Positions 45,275-54,532 of a stretch of DNA of 64,000 nucleotides are shown piece by piece. The stretch comes from UBA7430 sp002478765 (lineage in GTDB: Bacteria; Bacteroidota; Bacteroidia; Flavobacteriales; UBA7430). Position 1 is the stretch's first letter, and every line of letters starts with the position of its first letter. The position numbers were made by a program, and so were the translations under genes. The stretch is from assembly GCA_943789355.1 (NCBI GenBank), contig CALSTU010000001.1:1-64000 (forward strand). Reading direction: 5' to 3'. The notes below the pieces were generated by a model. It did not search any database and was not told the origin of the DNA. It saw nothing but the letters and a program-made list of their open reading frames with translations.

Positions 45275-46306
45275 ATGAAGCAGTTTAACACAACCATTTT
45301 AGACGTTATTGGGAACACACCAATCATCCGGTTAAATCATGTTGCCCGTCATGTCGATTCTGACATCTACGTGAAATTAGAATACATGAATCCCGGCGGA
45401 TCCATAAAAGATCGTATGGGAGTATATTTGTGCCAGAAAGCAGTAGAACGAGGTGAATTAAAACCCGGTGGAACGATTGTAGAATCTACATCCGGAAATA
45501 CAGGAGTAGGCATCGCCCTCTTTGCAGCAATACACGGGTATAAATGTGTTTTTGTGATGGCAGATAAGCAATCCAAAGAAAAGATTGATAATTTAAAAGC
45601 TTACGGCGCGAAAGTATTGGTTTGCCCTACAGATGTTGAACCTGAAGACCCGAAGTCCTATTACTCTGTGGCAGCCAAATTAGGAGACTTACCGAATTCT
45701 ATTTTCTTAAACCAATATGGAAATCTCGATAATGGTAAATCTCATTTTGAAATTACAGGCCCCGAAATTTTCGAACAAACCAATGGTGATTTTGACACAT
45801 TTATGGCGGGAGTAGGAACAGGAGGAACCATATCAGGCTGTAGTAGGTATTTAAAATCAAAAATGCCGAATCTTAAAACGGTTGGCGTTGATTGTGAAGG
45901 CTCTATTTTGATGCATTATCACAAAACGGGTGAAATGGGACAAGCAAAATCATACGTAGTAGAGGGTATAGGTGAAGACTTTATTCCTGAGAATGTTATA
46001 TTCGAACTCATTGATGATTTTGTGATGGTGGGTGATGAAGATTCATTTCACATGACTCGAAAGCTTCTTCAACAAGAGGGTATTTATGCCGGTGGCTCAA
46101 GTGGTTCTGCTGTCGTAGGTGCCATTAAATATGCAGAAACCTTAGATAAACCCGAACGAATACTCGTTATTTTGCCCGATTCAGGAAATCGTTATGCTTC
46201 TAAAATATTTCAAGAAGATTGGATGCGAAATATGAAGTACATAAAAGAAAATCAAGTAAAGGACGAATTAGATTTAGAGATTCAAAAAATATTGAGCAAT
46301 GAGTAA
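45275..46306 (+). CDS. PLP-dependent cystathionine beta-synthase-like / cysteine synthase family enzyme
   Basis: The ATG at 45275 (MKQFNTTILDVIGNTP) follows the terminator; an in-frame ATG at 45254 lies within the hairpin. The 343-residue fold-type II enzyme has the PLP Lys in NPGGSIKDRMG, the TSGNTG substrate loop, GVGTGGTISG phosphate loop and LPDSGNRYASK. PEDPKSYYSVAAKL and the DSGNRY end fit cystathionine beta-synthase better than CysK/CysM, but the C-terminal CBS regulatory pair is absent. The following gene supports reverse transsulfuration (homocysteine plus serine to cystathionine). CysM activity is the alternative. Confidence 0.85.
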   Translation: MKQFNTTILDVIGNTPIIRLNHVARHVDSDIYVKLEYMNPGGSIKDRMGVYLCQKAVERGELKPGGTIVESTSGNTGVGIALFAAIHGYKCVFVMADKQSKEKIDNLKAYGAKVLVCPTDVEPEDPKSYYSVAAKLGDLPNSIFLNQYGNLDNGKSHFEITGPEIFEQTNGDFDTFMAGVGTGGTISGCSRYLKSKMPNLKTVGVDCEGSILMHYHKTGEMGQAKSYVVEGIGEDFIPENVIFELIDDFVMVGDEDSFHMTRKLLQQEGIYAGGSSGSAVVGAIKYAETLDKPERILVILPDSGNRYASKIFQEDWMRNMKYIKENQVKDELDLEIQKILSNE

Positions 46307-47459
46307 TGCAAAAAAAATCAACAAAGCCACACAAGTTATACATGTTGGAAATGAGCCTGACCAAACAACAGGAGCAGTAATACCACCTATATATCAAACG
46401 TCAACATTCGTTCAATCAAGTCCAGGAGAACACAAGGGATACGAATATTCTCGTTCTCACAACCCAACACGTACTCGATTAGAAGAATGCTTGGCCGCTC
46501 TAGAAAATGCAGATCATGCACTCGTTACTTCGAGTGGAATGGCTGCTATTTCACTCATTTTCCAATCCTTTCCGGTGGGAACAAAGGTATTGTGTGGAGA
46601 TGATGTGTATGGAGGGACATACCGTATCTTGAATACGATTTACAATGATAGATTTGAATTGAGACAAGTAAACAGCACCAATTTACCAGCTGTTCATAAA
46701 GAATTAAACGAATACAAGCCTGACCTGATATGGTTAGAGTCACCAACAAATCCCATGTTGCAGATCAGTGATGTAAAAGCAATTTGTGATGCTTCTCATG
46801 ATGTTGGTGCTGTTGTTGTGGTGGACAACACCTTCATGAGTCCTTACTTTCAAAACCCCTTAGATTTAGGCGCAGATATGGTTGTACACTCATTAACCAA
46901 ATACATTAATGGACACAGTGATGTCGTTGGAGGGTCAATTATGTTGAATAACAAGGAGCAATACGACAAGCTGTGGTATTTACAAAACTCAATAGGTCCT
47001 AGCCAATCTCCATTTGATAGTTGGCTTGTATTACGAGGAATAAAAACACTAGCCATTCGTATGGAAGCTCATGCGAAAAATGCACTGGAAATAGCTGAGT
47101 TTCTGGAGGCACACCCTAAAGTTGAAAAGGTTATATACCCTGGACTGCCATCTCACCCTCAGCACAATCTTGCTAAAAAACAAATGAAAGGCTTTGGAGG
47201 AATGTTGAGTTTAACCCTTAAAGGGGGCTTAGAGGAGGCCAAATGCTTTTTGGAAGAAGTACGTTTGTTTATTCTTGCTGAGAGTCTGGGTGGTGTGGAA
47301 AGCTTGATTGAACATCCGGCTATCATGACGCATGCTTCTGTGCCACTTGAAGAACGTAATAAGTTAGGGATTACCGATAATTTTGTTCGTGTGTCAGTAG
47401 GAATTGAAGATCTAGATGACTTAAAGGCAGACCTCAGTAATGCATTAGATAAGATATAG
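46299..47459 (+). CDS. Cystathionine gamma-lyase/gamma-synthase family enzyme
   Basis: The 386-residue fold-type I PLP enzyme of the Cys/Met metabolism family has TQVIHVGNEPDQTTGAVIPP at the start, YEYSRSHNPTRT (phosphate-binding Tyr/Arg from the neighbouring subunit), SSGMAAIS, VDNTFMSPYFQNPLDLGADMVVHSLTKYINGHSDVVGG-type region with the PLP Lys, and ESLGGVESLIEHPAIMTHAS near the end. Sequence alone hardly separates gamma-lyase from gamma-synthase. The upstream CBS-like partner and the Cys leader argue for cystathionine gamma-lyase releasing cysteine. Overlap with the upstream gene is eight bases. Confidence 0.85.
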   Translation: MSNAKKINKATQVIHVGNEPDQTTGAVIPPIYQTSTFVQSSPGEHKGYEYSRSHNPTRTRLEECLAALENADHALVTSSGMAAISLIFQSFPVGTKVLCGDDVYGGTYRILNTIYNDRFELRQVNSTNLPAVHKELNEYKPDLIWLESPTNPMLQISDVKAICDASHDVGAVVVVDNTFMSPYFQNPLDLGADMVVHSLTKYINGHSDVVGGSIMLNNKEQYDKLWYLQNSIGPSQSPFDSWLVLRGIKTLAIRMEAHAKNALEIAEFLEAHPKVEKVIYPGLPSHPQHNLAKKQMKGFGGMLSLTLKGGLEEAKCFLEEVRLFILAESLGGVESLIEHPAIMTHASVPLEERNKLGITDNFVRVSVGIEDLDDLKADLSNALDKI

Positions 47460-47474
47460 TCTAAGTACCATTCT

Positions 47475-47510
47475 AAACCACATATTTGCTACCGAGTATG
47501 TGGTTTTTTT
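47475..47510. terminator. Bidirectional terminator between convergent genes
   Basis: AAACCACATA (47475-47484) pairs with TATGTGGTTT (47497-47506) around a 12-base loop, followed by further T residues. A run of A on the complementary side makes it usable for the minus-strand peptidase gene too. Confidence 0.8.
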
Positions 47511-47514
47511 ATAA

Positions 47515-48432
47515 TTATAGATTTACCATCAATACTTGGTAAAGTTTTATCATTTCAATAACATCGTCCTTATGAACTTTTTCGTTAGGACTATGAACAT
47601 AGTCTTCTGGAGCACCAACAAAGCACCAATCAAAAGGATATGACGATTTTTGTAAGGCATTTCCATCGGAGCCGCCTGAATCTTCTACTTCCAACTGAAA
47701 TTTAACATCATTTGCTTTCGCAATACTTATGACCTTATCTACATAAGATTTTCGGGGGATACCGGAATCTCTCATAGATATTGCAACACCTTTACCATGA
47801 AGTACTCCTTCAGTAACCCAGGTAATATCGGAGATCAAAGCTTGTTTAATATTCCAGTTCTCACAAATGTACTTACCCAGATATCCTACAGATCCACCAC
47901 CGGTTTCTTCCCAACATGAAAACACAATAGCTCCATCAGTCAATGTTTTTGCAACCTGAAGTGCACACCAGATGCCTAAACGATTATCCATGTAACAATT
48001 TTGGAGGTATTCTTCTGATTCTCGCCAATTTGATTTGAATATTAAATTTGTGCCAGGCTCTATATCTCTATGAAACTCATAAGAGAGGTTGCTAGAGTCA
48101 TCAACAAGCAATGTTGCTTCAATAGACCCAAAAGAATCCCGACCAACCAATAACGTTCCCGAAGTCAAAGAGGGGCCACCCAGCTTAATCAATTCCTTAC
48201 CATACCGAACAGTAAAGCCTATAGAATCCATGTGTGCAAATATTGCAGTACGCGGATTTCCGAATTTTAAAATCAAACAGTCTTGAAAGCCATCACCGTA
48301 GACAAGTTCTGGCTGAACTTTCCATTCCAAGCAATTCGTTTTTACATAATCAATCAAAAACGCTTTCATTCTAACTTCATCACCCGCAGGCGAATGTATG
48401 GTTTGAAGTTCTTTTAATAAGCTATAATCCAT
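47515..48432 (-). CDS. M42/M20-like metallopeptidase
   Basis: The 305-residue protein has an M42/M28-type metal site: AIFAHMDSIGF (first His, Asp), YMDNRLGIWCAL (bridging Asp), CWEETGGGSVG (catalytic Glu pair), SDITW (Asp) and the late GAPEDYVHSPNEKVHKDD (last His). LQTIHSPAGDE resembles the SGPSG(D)E motif of M42 aminopeptidases. It lacks a signal peptide, so it is probably a cytoplasmic aminopeptidase. Length is a little under the usual 340-360 residues; the PDZ-like insert (about 70-150) is compact. Confidence 0.82.
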   Translation of the reverse strand: MDYSLLKELQTIHSPAGDEVRMKAFLIDYVKTNCLEWKVQPELVYGDGFQDCLILKFGNPRTAIFAHMDSIGFTVRYGKELIKLGGPSLTSGTLLVGRDSFGSIEATLLVDDSSNLSYEFHRDIEPGTNLIFKSNWRESEEYLQNCYMDNRLGIWCALQVAKTLTDGAIVFSCWEETGGGSVGYLGKYICENWNIKQALISDITWVTEGVLHGKGVAISMRDSGIPRKSYVDKVISIAKANDVKFQLEVEDSGGSDGNALQKSSYPFDWCFVGAPEDYVHSPNEKVHKDDVIEMIKLYQVLMVNL

Positions 48433-48463
48433 GTGAATGTCGTTAAATATGTAATCTTTAATT

Positions 48464-49072
48464 TTAGGAAACCTTTTTTATTTTTATATTTTTCAAACCT
48501 TCAAATTTATCGAGTACCGTTTGACTCATTTTTTGTCGGCTTGTGAAAAAAATATCACAGGCAATTTCTAATTTTTGTTCCAAAATGGTAACCTCCAAAT
48601 CTTTGATATATCTCATTACCGTGTTTATTTCAGGATAACCGCAATGAACATGAAACGTATCATCAACAGTACATTCTATAACATCTGCAGTGTTTAAGGT
48701 AATTGATGCCGCCTCTTTGTAAGCATTCATCATGCCTCCAACACCTAATTTAGTGCCTCCAAAATACCGAACGACAATCAAAGCAATATTGGTCAATTTC
48801 CTAGCATCTATTTGACCTAATATTGGTTTCCCTGCAGCATTTGTAGGTTCCCCATCATCGTTTACCCGGTAAACAGAGTAATCGGTCTTGAATCGATATG
48901 CATAACAATAATGTCTTGCCGTATGATGCACTTTTTTTAATTCCTCTATTTTTATTCTCAATTCATTTTCATTCAAACAAGGAATTGCATAGCCAAAAAA
49001 TTTTGACCCGCGATCCTTGTAAAATCCTTCTACAGGTTTTTCTATAGTGGTATATGAATCTATTTCCATCAT
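48464..49072 (-). CDS. YigZ/IMPACT family protein
   Basis: The 202-residue protein shows the UPF0029/IMPACT core: DRGSKFFGYAIPC, HHTARHYCYAYRF, DDGEPTNAAGKPIL and VVRYFGGTKLGVGGMMNAYKEAA. The last 70 residues form the second, ferredoxin-like domain found in bacterial YigZ. In eukaryotes IMPACT regulates GCN2 signalling; the role of bacterial YigZ is not settled, with some evidence for interaction with translation. It is separated by 31 bp from the peptidase gene and may be co-transcribed with it. Confidence 0.92.
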   Translation of the reverse strand: MMEIDSYTTIEKPVEGFYKDRGSKFFGYAIPCLNENELRIKIEELKKVHHTARHYCYAYRFKTDYSVYRVNDDGEPTNAAGKPILGQIDARKLTNIALIVVRYFGGTKLGVGGMMNAYKEAASITLNTADVIECTVDDTFHVHCGYPEINTVMRYIKDLEVTILEQKLEIACDIFFTSRQKMSQTVLDKFEGLKNIKIKKVS

Positions 49073-49179
49073 TTTAAACGAAAAATTATTTCTGACTAAT
49101 TTAAGTCATTTTCACGAATACCATGTTCGCATACGATTCCTATTTCACTCAGTTATACAACTTATATTCGTAAAAAATT

Positions 49180-49197
49180 ATAGGTGTTACTACCTAT
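49180..49197. promoter_or_regulatory. Palindrome ATAGGT-N6-ACCTAT between divergent genes
   Basis: A perfect six-base inverted repeat sits between the divergent YigZ and small secreted protein genes. It could be an operator or part of a hairpin. No T run directly follows on the plus strand. Its central AGTAACAC (minus strand) also occurs in the hairpin at 58950-58964. Confidence 0.3.
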
Positions 49198-49263
49198 TAA
49201 AAAATGAGTGATTTCACCCATGTAAATCAAGAAACAAAGCACGATTAAAGTAACATATAATTA

Positions 49264-49271
49264 TATATTTG
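49264..49271 (+). promoter_or_regulatory. Putative -7 element for the small secreted protein
   Basis: TATATTTG fits TAnnTTTG, 30 bp before the preferred ATG at 49302. The TTG at 49269 overlaps this element, which argues against it as the start codon. Confidence 0.45.
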
Positions 49272-49301
49272 CATGATTGTATTAAACTTAAATGTGTGAA
49301 A

Positions 49302-49958
49302 ATGTTTCTTTTGATTTCTATAATTGTAGGGATGACTCTTAATGGTCAAGAACGGTATGATATTAATTTGATAAATATGGATAATTATGAGCTGTTGATT
49401 GGCTTTGGATATGAGTCTGCTAATATTGAAACGGTAAGGTGTAAGATTAATTCACCAACGCATGATGCTCGACATAGCATCAACACAAACCAAGGTTATG
49501 ACATCAATACTTCATCAAAACTTGCATTGATTCCGGAAGGTGAGAAGTCATCGATTCGACTTGGCAACAGCAACAATGGATCTCAAAGTGAAAAAATATG
49601 CTATACTTTACGCGTAGACTCAGACAATAATTCTGGAACTGTAAACTACAAATATGCATTGGTGTTTCATACAACAGCTGCAAATATTGATTTGGAGATT
49701 CAACCTAAATTTGAAATAAAAATTTATGTAAATGATCTGTTAGTGGAAATACCTTTAGAAGTCACACCATACTCAAAACATATTGATTTCAATACAGAAA
49801 AATATTCTGATCAAAGAATCATAAGATGGTCCAATTGGGCTTCCGATCAGTTTGATCTAAGTCAATTCGATATTGATGATGAAATAACCCTTGAATTTGA
49901 AAGCTATGATTGTGCAGTAGGAAGGTCCTTCGGCTACGGATATCTTGTTATTGAATAA
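49302..49958 (+). CDS. Small secreted beta-rich protein
   Basis: The ATG at 49302 is preferred because it begins a signal peptide (MFLLISIIVGMTLNGQ) and an upstream in-frame TTG lies in the promoter. The mature protein of about 200 residues is beta-rich with no membrane helix. Its last part (WASDQFDLSQFDIDDEITLEF ... YDCAVGRSFGYGYLVIE, in two pieces) recalls the ...VDLS.Y.G..ITI.F...DC...GHFGYAY module seen inside large Bacteroidota PKD/adhesin proteins, here as a free-standing copy. There is no T9SS sorting domain, so it may remain periplasmic or be released. Function unknown. Confidence 0.7.
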   Translation: MFLLISIIVGMTLNGQERYDINLINMDNYELLIGFGYESANIETVRCKINSPTHDARHSINTNQGYDINTSSKLALIPEGEKSSIRLGNSNNGSQSEKICYTLRVDSDNNSGTVNYKYALVFHTTAANIDLEIQPKFEIKIYVNDLLVEIPLEVTPYSKHIDFNTEKYSDQRIIRWSNWASDQFDLSQFDIDDEITLEFESYDCAVGRSFGYGYLVIE

Positions 49959-49960
49959 AT

Positions 49961-50995
49961 TTAAACATTATAATGAACAATCAACTGGTCAGTAGAAAAA
50001 GAATCTACACTTTTCTTTGAGGAGTTTAGCAATGGAGCTGTAATTCCTTTGCAGATTTTTTCGCAGCCAATAAATACTCTAGCTTCATCCCACAAATCGA
50101 TATCAATAAAAGATTGTAAGGTTTCTCTCCCTCCCTCAATAAGAATTGATTGAATGTTTCTCTCGAACAATTCTTTCACAATTTCTTGATGAAGAAAATC
50201 GAAATTTATCTTTATGTATTCAGTCACATCCGTATCCTTTCTATATTTCGTTGTGAAAACTAAAGTTTTTGTAGAGTCATCAAAAACATTTAATTCTGTT
50301 GAAAGCCTTAGACTTCGATCTAGGATTAAGCGCAAAGGTTGATTGCCTTCGCATAACCTGGCCGTTAATTCTGGATTGTCCATCTCTATCGTTGTGGTAC
50401 CTGCTAAGATAGAGGCTTCTTCAGTGCGCCATTTATGAACACGTTTTTTGGACTCTGAATTTGTAATCCATAAAGGTTTTCCGGGCATCTGATTTATGGG
50501 TGCTATGAACCCGTCTTTCGTTTCTGCCCACTTCAGGATGATGTAGGGTCTTTGTTTTTTGTGAAATGTGAAAAATCGCTTGTGGGAGTCTTCGCATTCC
50601 TGCTCCATAACACCAACCTTAACACAAATACCTGCAGATCGCATCAATTCAATGCCCTTTCCAGACACTTCTGAAAATGGATCTACACAACCCACAACAA
50701 CATTAGGAATTTTATGTTTGATGATTAACCCTGCACATGGAGGTGTTTTTCCATAGTGCGCACAAGGTTCTAAATTAACATACAAAGTAGACTCTTCCAA
50801 TAATGATTTATTTTTGACCGATGAAATCGCGTGGACTTCAGCGTGAGGACACCCTGCTTTTTCATGCCAACCTTCGCCAATAATAACATCTCGATGAACT
50901 ATTACTGACCCAACCATCGGGTTGGGATAAGTCTTACCCAATCCCATCGCCGCTAGCTCCAAGCATCTTTTCATGTAAATTTCATCCCTATGCAT
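49961..50995 (-). CDS. ribD: Bifunctional riboflavin biosynthesis protein RibD
   Basis: The 344-residue fusion has an N-terminal deaminase domain (about 1-145) with zinc site CPHAEVHAI and LEPCAHYGKTPPC, and NPMVGSVIV. The C-terminal reductase domain (about 150-344) has YIILKWAETKDGFIA, ITNSESKKRVHKWR, LAGTTTIEMDNPELT and ILIEGGRETLQSF. Together they convert DARPP to ArPP in riboflavin synthesis. It is divergent from prmC and converges with the small secreted gene, leaving only two bases. Other rib genes are elsewhere. Confidence 0.95.
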   Translation of the reverse strand: MHRDEIYMKRCLELAAMGLGKTYPNPMVGSVIVHRDVIIGEGWHEKAGCPHAEVHAISSVKNKSLLEESTLYVNLEPCAHYGKTPPCAGLIIKHKIPNVVVGCVDPFSEVSGKGIELMRSAGICVKVGVMEQECEDSHKRFFTFHKKQRPYIILKWAETKDGFIAPINQMPGKPLWITNSESKKRVHKWRTEEASILAGTTTIEMDNPELTARLCEGNQPLRLILDRSLRLSTELNVFDDSTKTLVFTTKYRKDTDVTEYIKINFDFLHQEIVKELFERNIQSILIEGGRETLQSFIDIDLWDEARVFIGCEKICKGITAPLLNSSKKSVDSFSTDQLIVHYNV

Positions 50996-51031
50996 GCCTC
51001 AAAAATAGTCAAAATGCTTTAGTTTTAGGCT

Positions 51032-51883
51032 ATGCAAAAAGTTAAAGATATTCGCCGTTATTTGGATCAAATGCTGAATGAAAAATATCCCAACACAGAA
51101 CGAAGAAGTTTCAATCTCTGGATCTTGGAATATCTTTTCGATTTCAGTCCCACAGATGCCATCATGAATGCAGAAGATCTATTAGATGATAAATCTGTAA
51201 TCAAAGTTCAGCAGATGGTTGAATTGTTGGCAGAACACAAACCTATTCAACAAATTGTTGGTTATTCGTGGTTTTACGGTCATAAGTTTAGCATCAATGA
51301 AGAAGTATTAATTCCTCGTCCTGAGACAGAAGAATTGGTGGCTTGGATGCTAAAAGACCAAACCAATGATAAATCAATATTAGATATTGGAACGGGATCA
51401 GGATGCATTCCTATTTCGCTAGCAAAAAACAGCACCGCAAGTGTCACTACCCTAGATATATCTGAGGGAGCACTAAAAATCGCTGCATGCAATGCCAAGC
51501 GTTTAAACGTCAAAATCAACTTCATTTTGGCAGACATCCTCAATCTTGATGTTTTGAATGCATTATCAACTTACGATGTAATCGTAAGCAACCCACCCTA
51601 TGTGTTAGATTCTGACAAAGAGTTGATGTCCTCAAACGTTGTAGACTATGAGCCACATTTGGCATTATTTGTCCCAAACAATGATGCTTTAAAGTATTAC
51701 AGTAAAATTACCGAGATTGCTTCTAGAGTTCTAAATCCAGGAGGAATTCTATACTTTGAGATACATGAGTTAAAAGCACTTGAAGTGAAGCATTTATTAA
51801 AAAACAAGGGCTTTAGTTCCATAGAAATTCGTCAAGACATGCAAGGAAAAGATCGCATGATAAAAGCATTATTGAATGTTTAA
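51032..51883 (+). CDS. prmC: Release factor glutamine methyltransferase
   Basis: The 283-residue enzyme methylates the GGQ Gln of peptide-chain release factors. The N-terminal helical domain recognises the factor; the C-terminal Rossmann fold has ILDIGTGSGCIPISLAK (SAM binding), VTTLDISEGAL and the catalytic NPPYV motif in VIVSNPPYVLD. EVLIPRPETEELV is the conserved block just before motif I. It is divergent from ribD, with 36 bp between the start codons. Confidence 0.94.
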   Translation: MQKVKDIRRYLDQMLNEKYPNTERRSFNLWILEYLFDFSPTDAIMNAEDLLDDKSVIKVQQMVELLAEHKPIQQIVGYSWFYGHKFSINEEVLIPRPETEELVAWMLKDQTNDKSILDIGTGSGCIPISLAKNSTASVTTLDISEGALKIAACNAKRLNVKINFILADILNLDVLNALSTYDVIVSNPPYVLDSDKELMSSNVVDYEPHLALFVPNNDALKYYSKITEIASRVLNPGGILYFEIHELKALEVKHLLKNKGFSSIEIRQDMQGKDRMIKALLNV

Positions 51884-51976
51884 ATTGTTTAATTTAGTAA
51901 ACAATAAACACGCTCCTTCAAATACAGTTTTAAACGCATTCATGCTATTCATCCGTTGAATTATGAATGTTTACAA

Positions 51977-53980
51977 ATGACCGAAATGGACGCAAAGTCT
52001 AGAATTGACATATTACGCAAACAACTCGCTGATCACAATCACGCATATTATTTACTTGATAATCCTACAATTAGTGATTTTGATTTTGATCAACTCCTAG
52101 AGGAGCTTATCGTATTGGAGAAATTACACCCTGAATTATTTGACGTCAACTCACCCAGTCAAAGAGTAGGAGGTAGCGTAAATAAAAGTTTTGAAACCGT
52201 TAAGCATAAACGTCCTATGCTTTCTCTGGGGAATACATATTCCGAAGATGATTTAAGAGATTTTGATAAGCGTGTGCAAAAAGTTGTTTCAGAGAAATAT
52301 ACTTATGTCTGTGAATTAAAATACGACGGTGTCTCTATCAGTTTGCATTACGAAAATGGATGCCTAAAGCAAGCATTAACTCGCGGAGATGGAACACAAG
52401 GTGATGACGTAACCTCTAATGTGCGCACTATAAAAAGCATTCCCTTGGTACTTCAGGGAGATACACCGAATGAATTTGAGATACGTGGAGAAATTTTTAT
52501 ACCTCACAAAGGTTTTGAAAAAATGAATGAAGATCGCTTAGAATCCGATATGGATGCCTTTGCAAATCCCAGAAATGCTGCATCAGGCACCTTAAAGCTC
52601 CAAGACTCCTCAGTTGTTGCATCACGCCCTCTGGATTGCTACTTATATCATAGCTTGGGTGATTTGATTAAAATTGACTCACACTACAAAAGATTGCAGG
52701 CAGCTAATAAATGGGGGTTTAAGACCCCAACAGACACTCGAACCTGTGAGACTATAGAAGATGTATTGGAATATGTTAAACACTGGGAATTAGCCCGTAA
52801 AGACTTGCCCTATGATATTGATGGGATTGTAATTAAGGTTGATAGCGTACGCCAACAAGAAGAATTAGGCTTTACAGCAAAATCACCACGATGGGCTATT
52901 TCCTATAAGTTTAAGGCAGAACAAGCAGTTACTGTTTTAGATGAAATCACCTACCAAGTAGGGAGAACCGGAGCAATTACTCCAGTAGCCAACCTGAAAC
53001 CAGTATTGTTAGCGGGAACCGTGGTAAAAAGAGCTTCATTGCACAATGCCGATCAAATCATGAAGCTCGATGTACGAGAAGGTGATACTGTATTTGTTGA
53101 AAAAGGAGGTGAAATAATACCTAAAATTGTTGGCATCCAGACGAACGATAGAGATTTATTCACAAATGCTACAACATACATCTCAGAATGTCCAGAATGC
53201 CAAACTCAACTCATTCGTAAAGAAGGAGAAGCACAACATTACTGCCCTAACGACAGAGCTTGCCCACCACAGATCAAAGGGAAAATAGAACATTTCATCA
53301 GTCGTAAAGCAATGAACATAGACGGTTTGGGTTCAGAAACCATAGATCAGTTTTTCAGAGAAGGGCTCGTCAATAACACCGCTGATTTATACTTTTTAAG
53401 TAAAGATGATATTCTTCCTTTGGAAAGAATGGCAGAAAAATCAGCAAGCAAAGCAATTTCTAGCATCGAGGAATCTAAAAAAATTCCTTTTGATAGAGTT
53501 CTTTATGCTTTGGGCATTCGTTATGTAGGTATTACTGTAGCAAAAAAGCTGGCCTACCATTACCAAAACCTTGATAACCTGAAAAGCGCTGATTTTGAAA
53601 ACCTTATAAAGGTTGATGAAATCGGAGATCGAATTGCAAAAAGCGTTTTAGATTGGATGGGAGATCAACAAAATCTTGAACTCATTCAAAGATTAAAAAA
53701 ATCTGGAGTTCAGTTAGAAATTGAAGCTGACATTTTAGCAAACAGAACACATGTATTACAAGGACAGTCTTTTGTTATTTCAGGAGTTTTTGCACAACAT
53801 TCACGGGATGAGCTGAAAAAACTTATTGAAAATAATGGCGGAAAAAATACTTCGTCGATATCTAAGAAAACAAGCTATCTAATAGCAGGTGAAAACATGG
53901 GGCCAAGTAAACGTGAAAAAGCTGAGAAATTGAACGTTTCAATCATTTCAGAAAATGAATTTATACATTTGTTAGGATGA
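51977..53980 (+). CDS. ligA: NAD-dependent DNA ligase
   Basis: The ATG at 51977 (MTEMDAKSRIDIL) is preferred; an in-frame TTG lies 21 bp upstream. The 667-residue ligase has the NAD-binding Ia helix pair (HNHAYYLLDNPTISDFDFDQLL), the nucleophilic Lys in CELKYDGVSISLHY, EIRGEIFIP, FANPRNAASGTLKL, DGIVIKVDS and YKFKAEQAVT. A Cys4 zinc finger (CPECQ...CPNDRACPP), HhH repeats and a C-terminal BRCT domain (about 590-667; FVISGVFAQHSRDELKKLIE) follow. It starts a unit with two short conserved genes, overlapping the next by four bases. Confidence 0.96.
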   Translation: MTEMDAKSRIDILRKQLADHNHAYYLLDNPTISDFDFDQLLEELIVLEKLHPELFDVNSPSQRVGGSVNKSFETVKHKRPMLSLGNTYSEDDLRDFDKRVQKVVSEKYTYVCELKYDGVSISLHYENGCLKQALTRGDGTQGDDVTSNVRTIKSIPLVLQGDTPNEFEIRGEIFIPHKGFEKMNEDRLESDMDAFANPRNAASGTLKLQDSSVVASRPLDCYLYHSLGDLIKIDSHYKRLQAANKWGFKTPTDTRTCETIEDVLEYVKHWELARKDLPYDIDGIVIKVDSVRQQEELGFTAKSPRWAISYKFKAEQAVTVLDEITYQVGRTGAITPVANLKPVLLAGTVVKRASLHNADQIMKLDVREGDTVFVEKGGEIIPKIVGIQTNDRDLFTNATTYISECPECQTQLIRKEGEAQHYCPNDRACPPQIKGKIEHFISRKAMNIDGLGSETIDQFFREGLVNNTADLYFLSKDDILPLERMAEKSASKAISSIEESKKIPFDRVLYALGIRYVGITVAKKLAYHYQNLDNLKSADFENLIKVDEIGDRIAKSVLDWMGDQQNLELIQRLKKSGVQLEIEADILANRTHVLQGQSFVISGVFAQHSRDELKKLIENNGGKNTSSISKKTSYLIAGENMGPSKREKAEKLNVSIISENEFIHLLG

Positions 53981-54525
53981 GCATTATTACCGACATAAAG
54001 CATTGGTTTGGGCACTGGAAATTGAGGCGATCTAACGTAGAGCGAAAAAGAAAACACCAAGTCTTTAACCTTAACGATGCAAAGCGAATAACCATACTTT
54101 TTGATGGAACCTTACCCGATGACATTAAAAAAGTAAAAACATTTGTTGCGAAGCTCTCCAAGGGCAAAGATCTCGTTTCAGTATTAGGATTCGTTAATGA
54201 GAAAGACAAGTCTTTTGAGCATATGTCTAGTTTGCATTTTGATTTTTTCTCAAATCATGAGCTTAATTGGTACGGCAAACCACAAGGCATGATCATTGAA
54301 AACTTTTTAAAAGAAGAATACGACATTCTGATTGACCTAACTCTCAAACAATTTTACCCGCTTTCATATATGGCCGTAGCCTCCCCAGCTAAATTTAAAG
54401 TAGGGAGAACAAGGAACGATATTGATGTCTTTGATTTAAGTATTGAAACCCATGAAAAAACAGATTTATTACGTTTGATTAATGACATACATCATTATCT
54501 AAAACTGATTAAACCAATGCGATAG
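53977..54525 (+). CDS. DUF6913-like conserved protein
   Basis: The 182-residue protein has no signal peptide or membrane segments. It is basic at the N terminus (KHWFGHWKLRRSNVERKRKH) and contains RITILFDGTLPDDIKKVKTF, ELNWYGKPQG, YDILIDLTLKQFYPLSYMA and SPAKFKVGR. I recall this as a conserved Bacteroidota family (DUF6913) often found near ligA. No catalytic motif is obvious. It overlaps the ligA stop by four bases, so it is translationally coupled to the ligase; a link to DNA or membrane-associated processes is only a guess. Confidence 0.7.
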   Translation: MSIITDIKHWFGHWKLRRSNVERKRKHQVFNLNDAKRITILFDGTLPDDIKKVKTFVAKLSKGKDLVSVLGFVNEKDKSFEHMSSLHFDFFSNHELNWYGKPQGMIIENFLKEEYDILIDLTLKQFYPLSYMAVASPAKFKVGRTRNDIDVFDLSIETHEKTDLLRLINDIHHYLKLIKPMR

Positions 54526-54532
54526 ATTTGAC

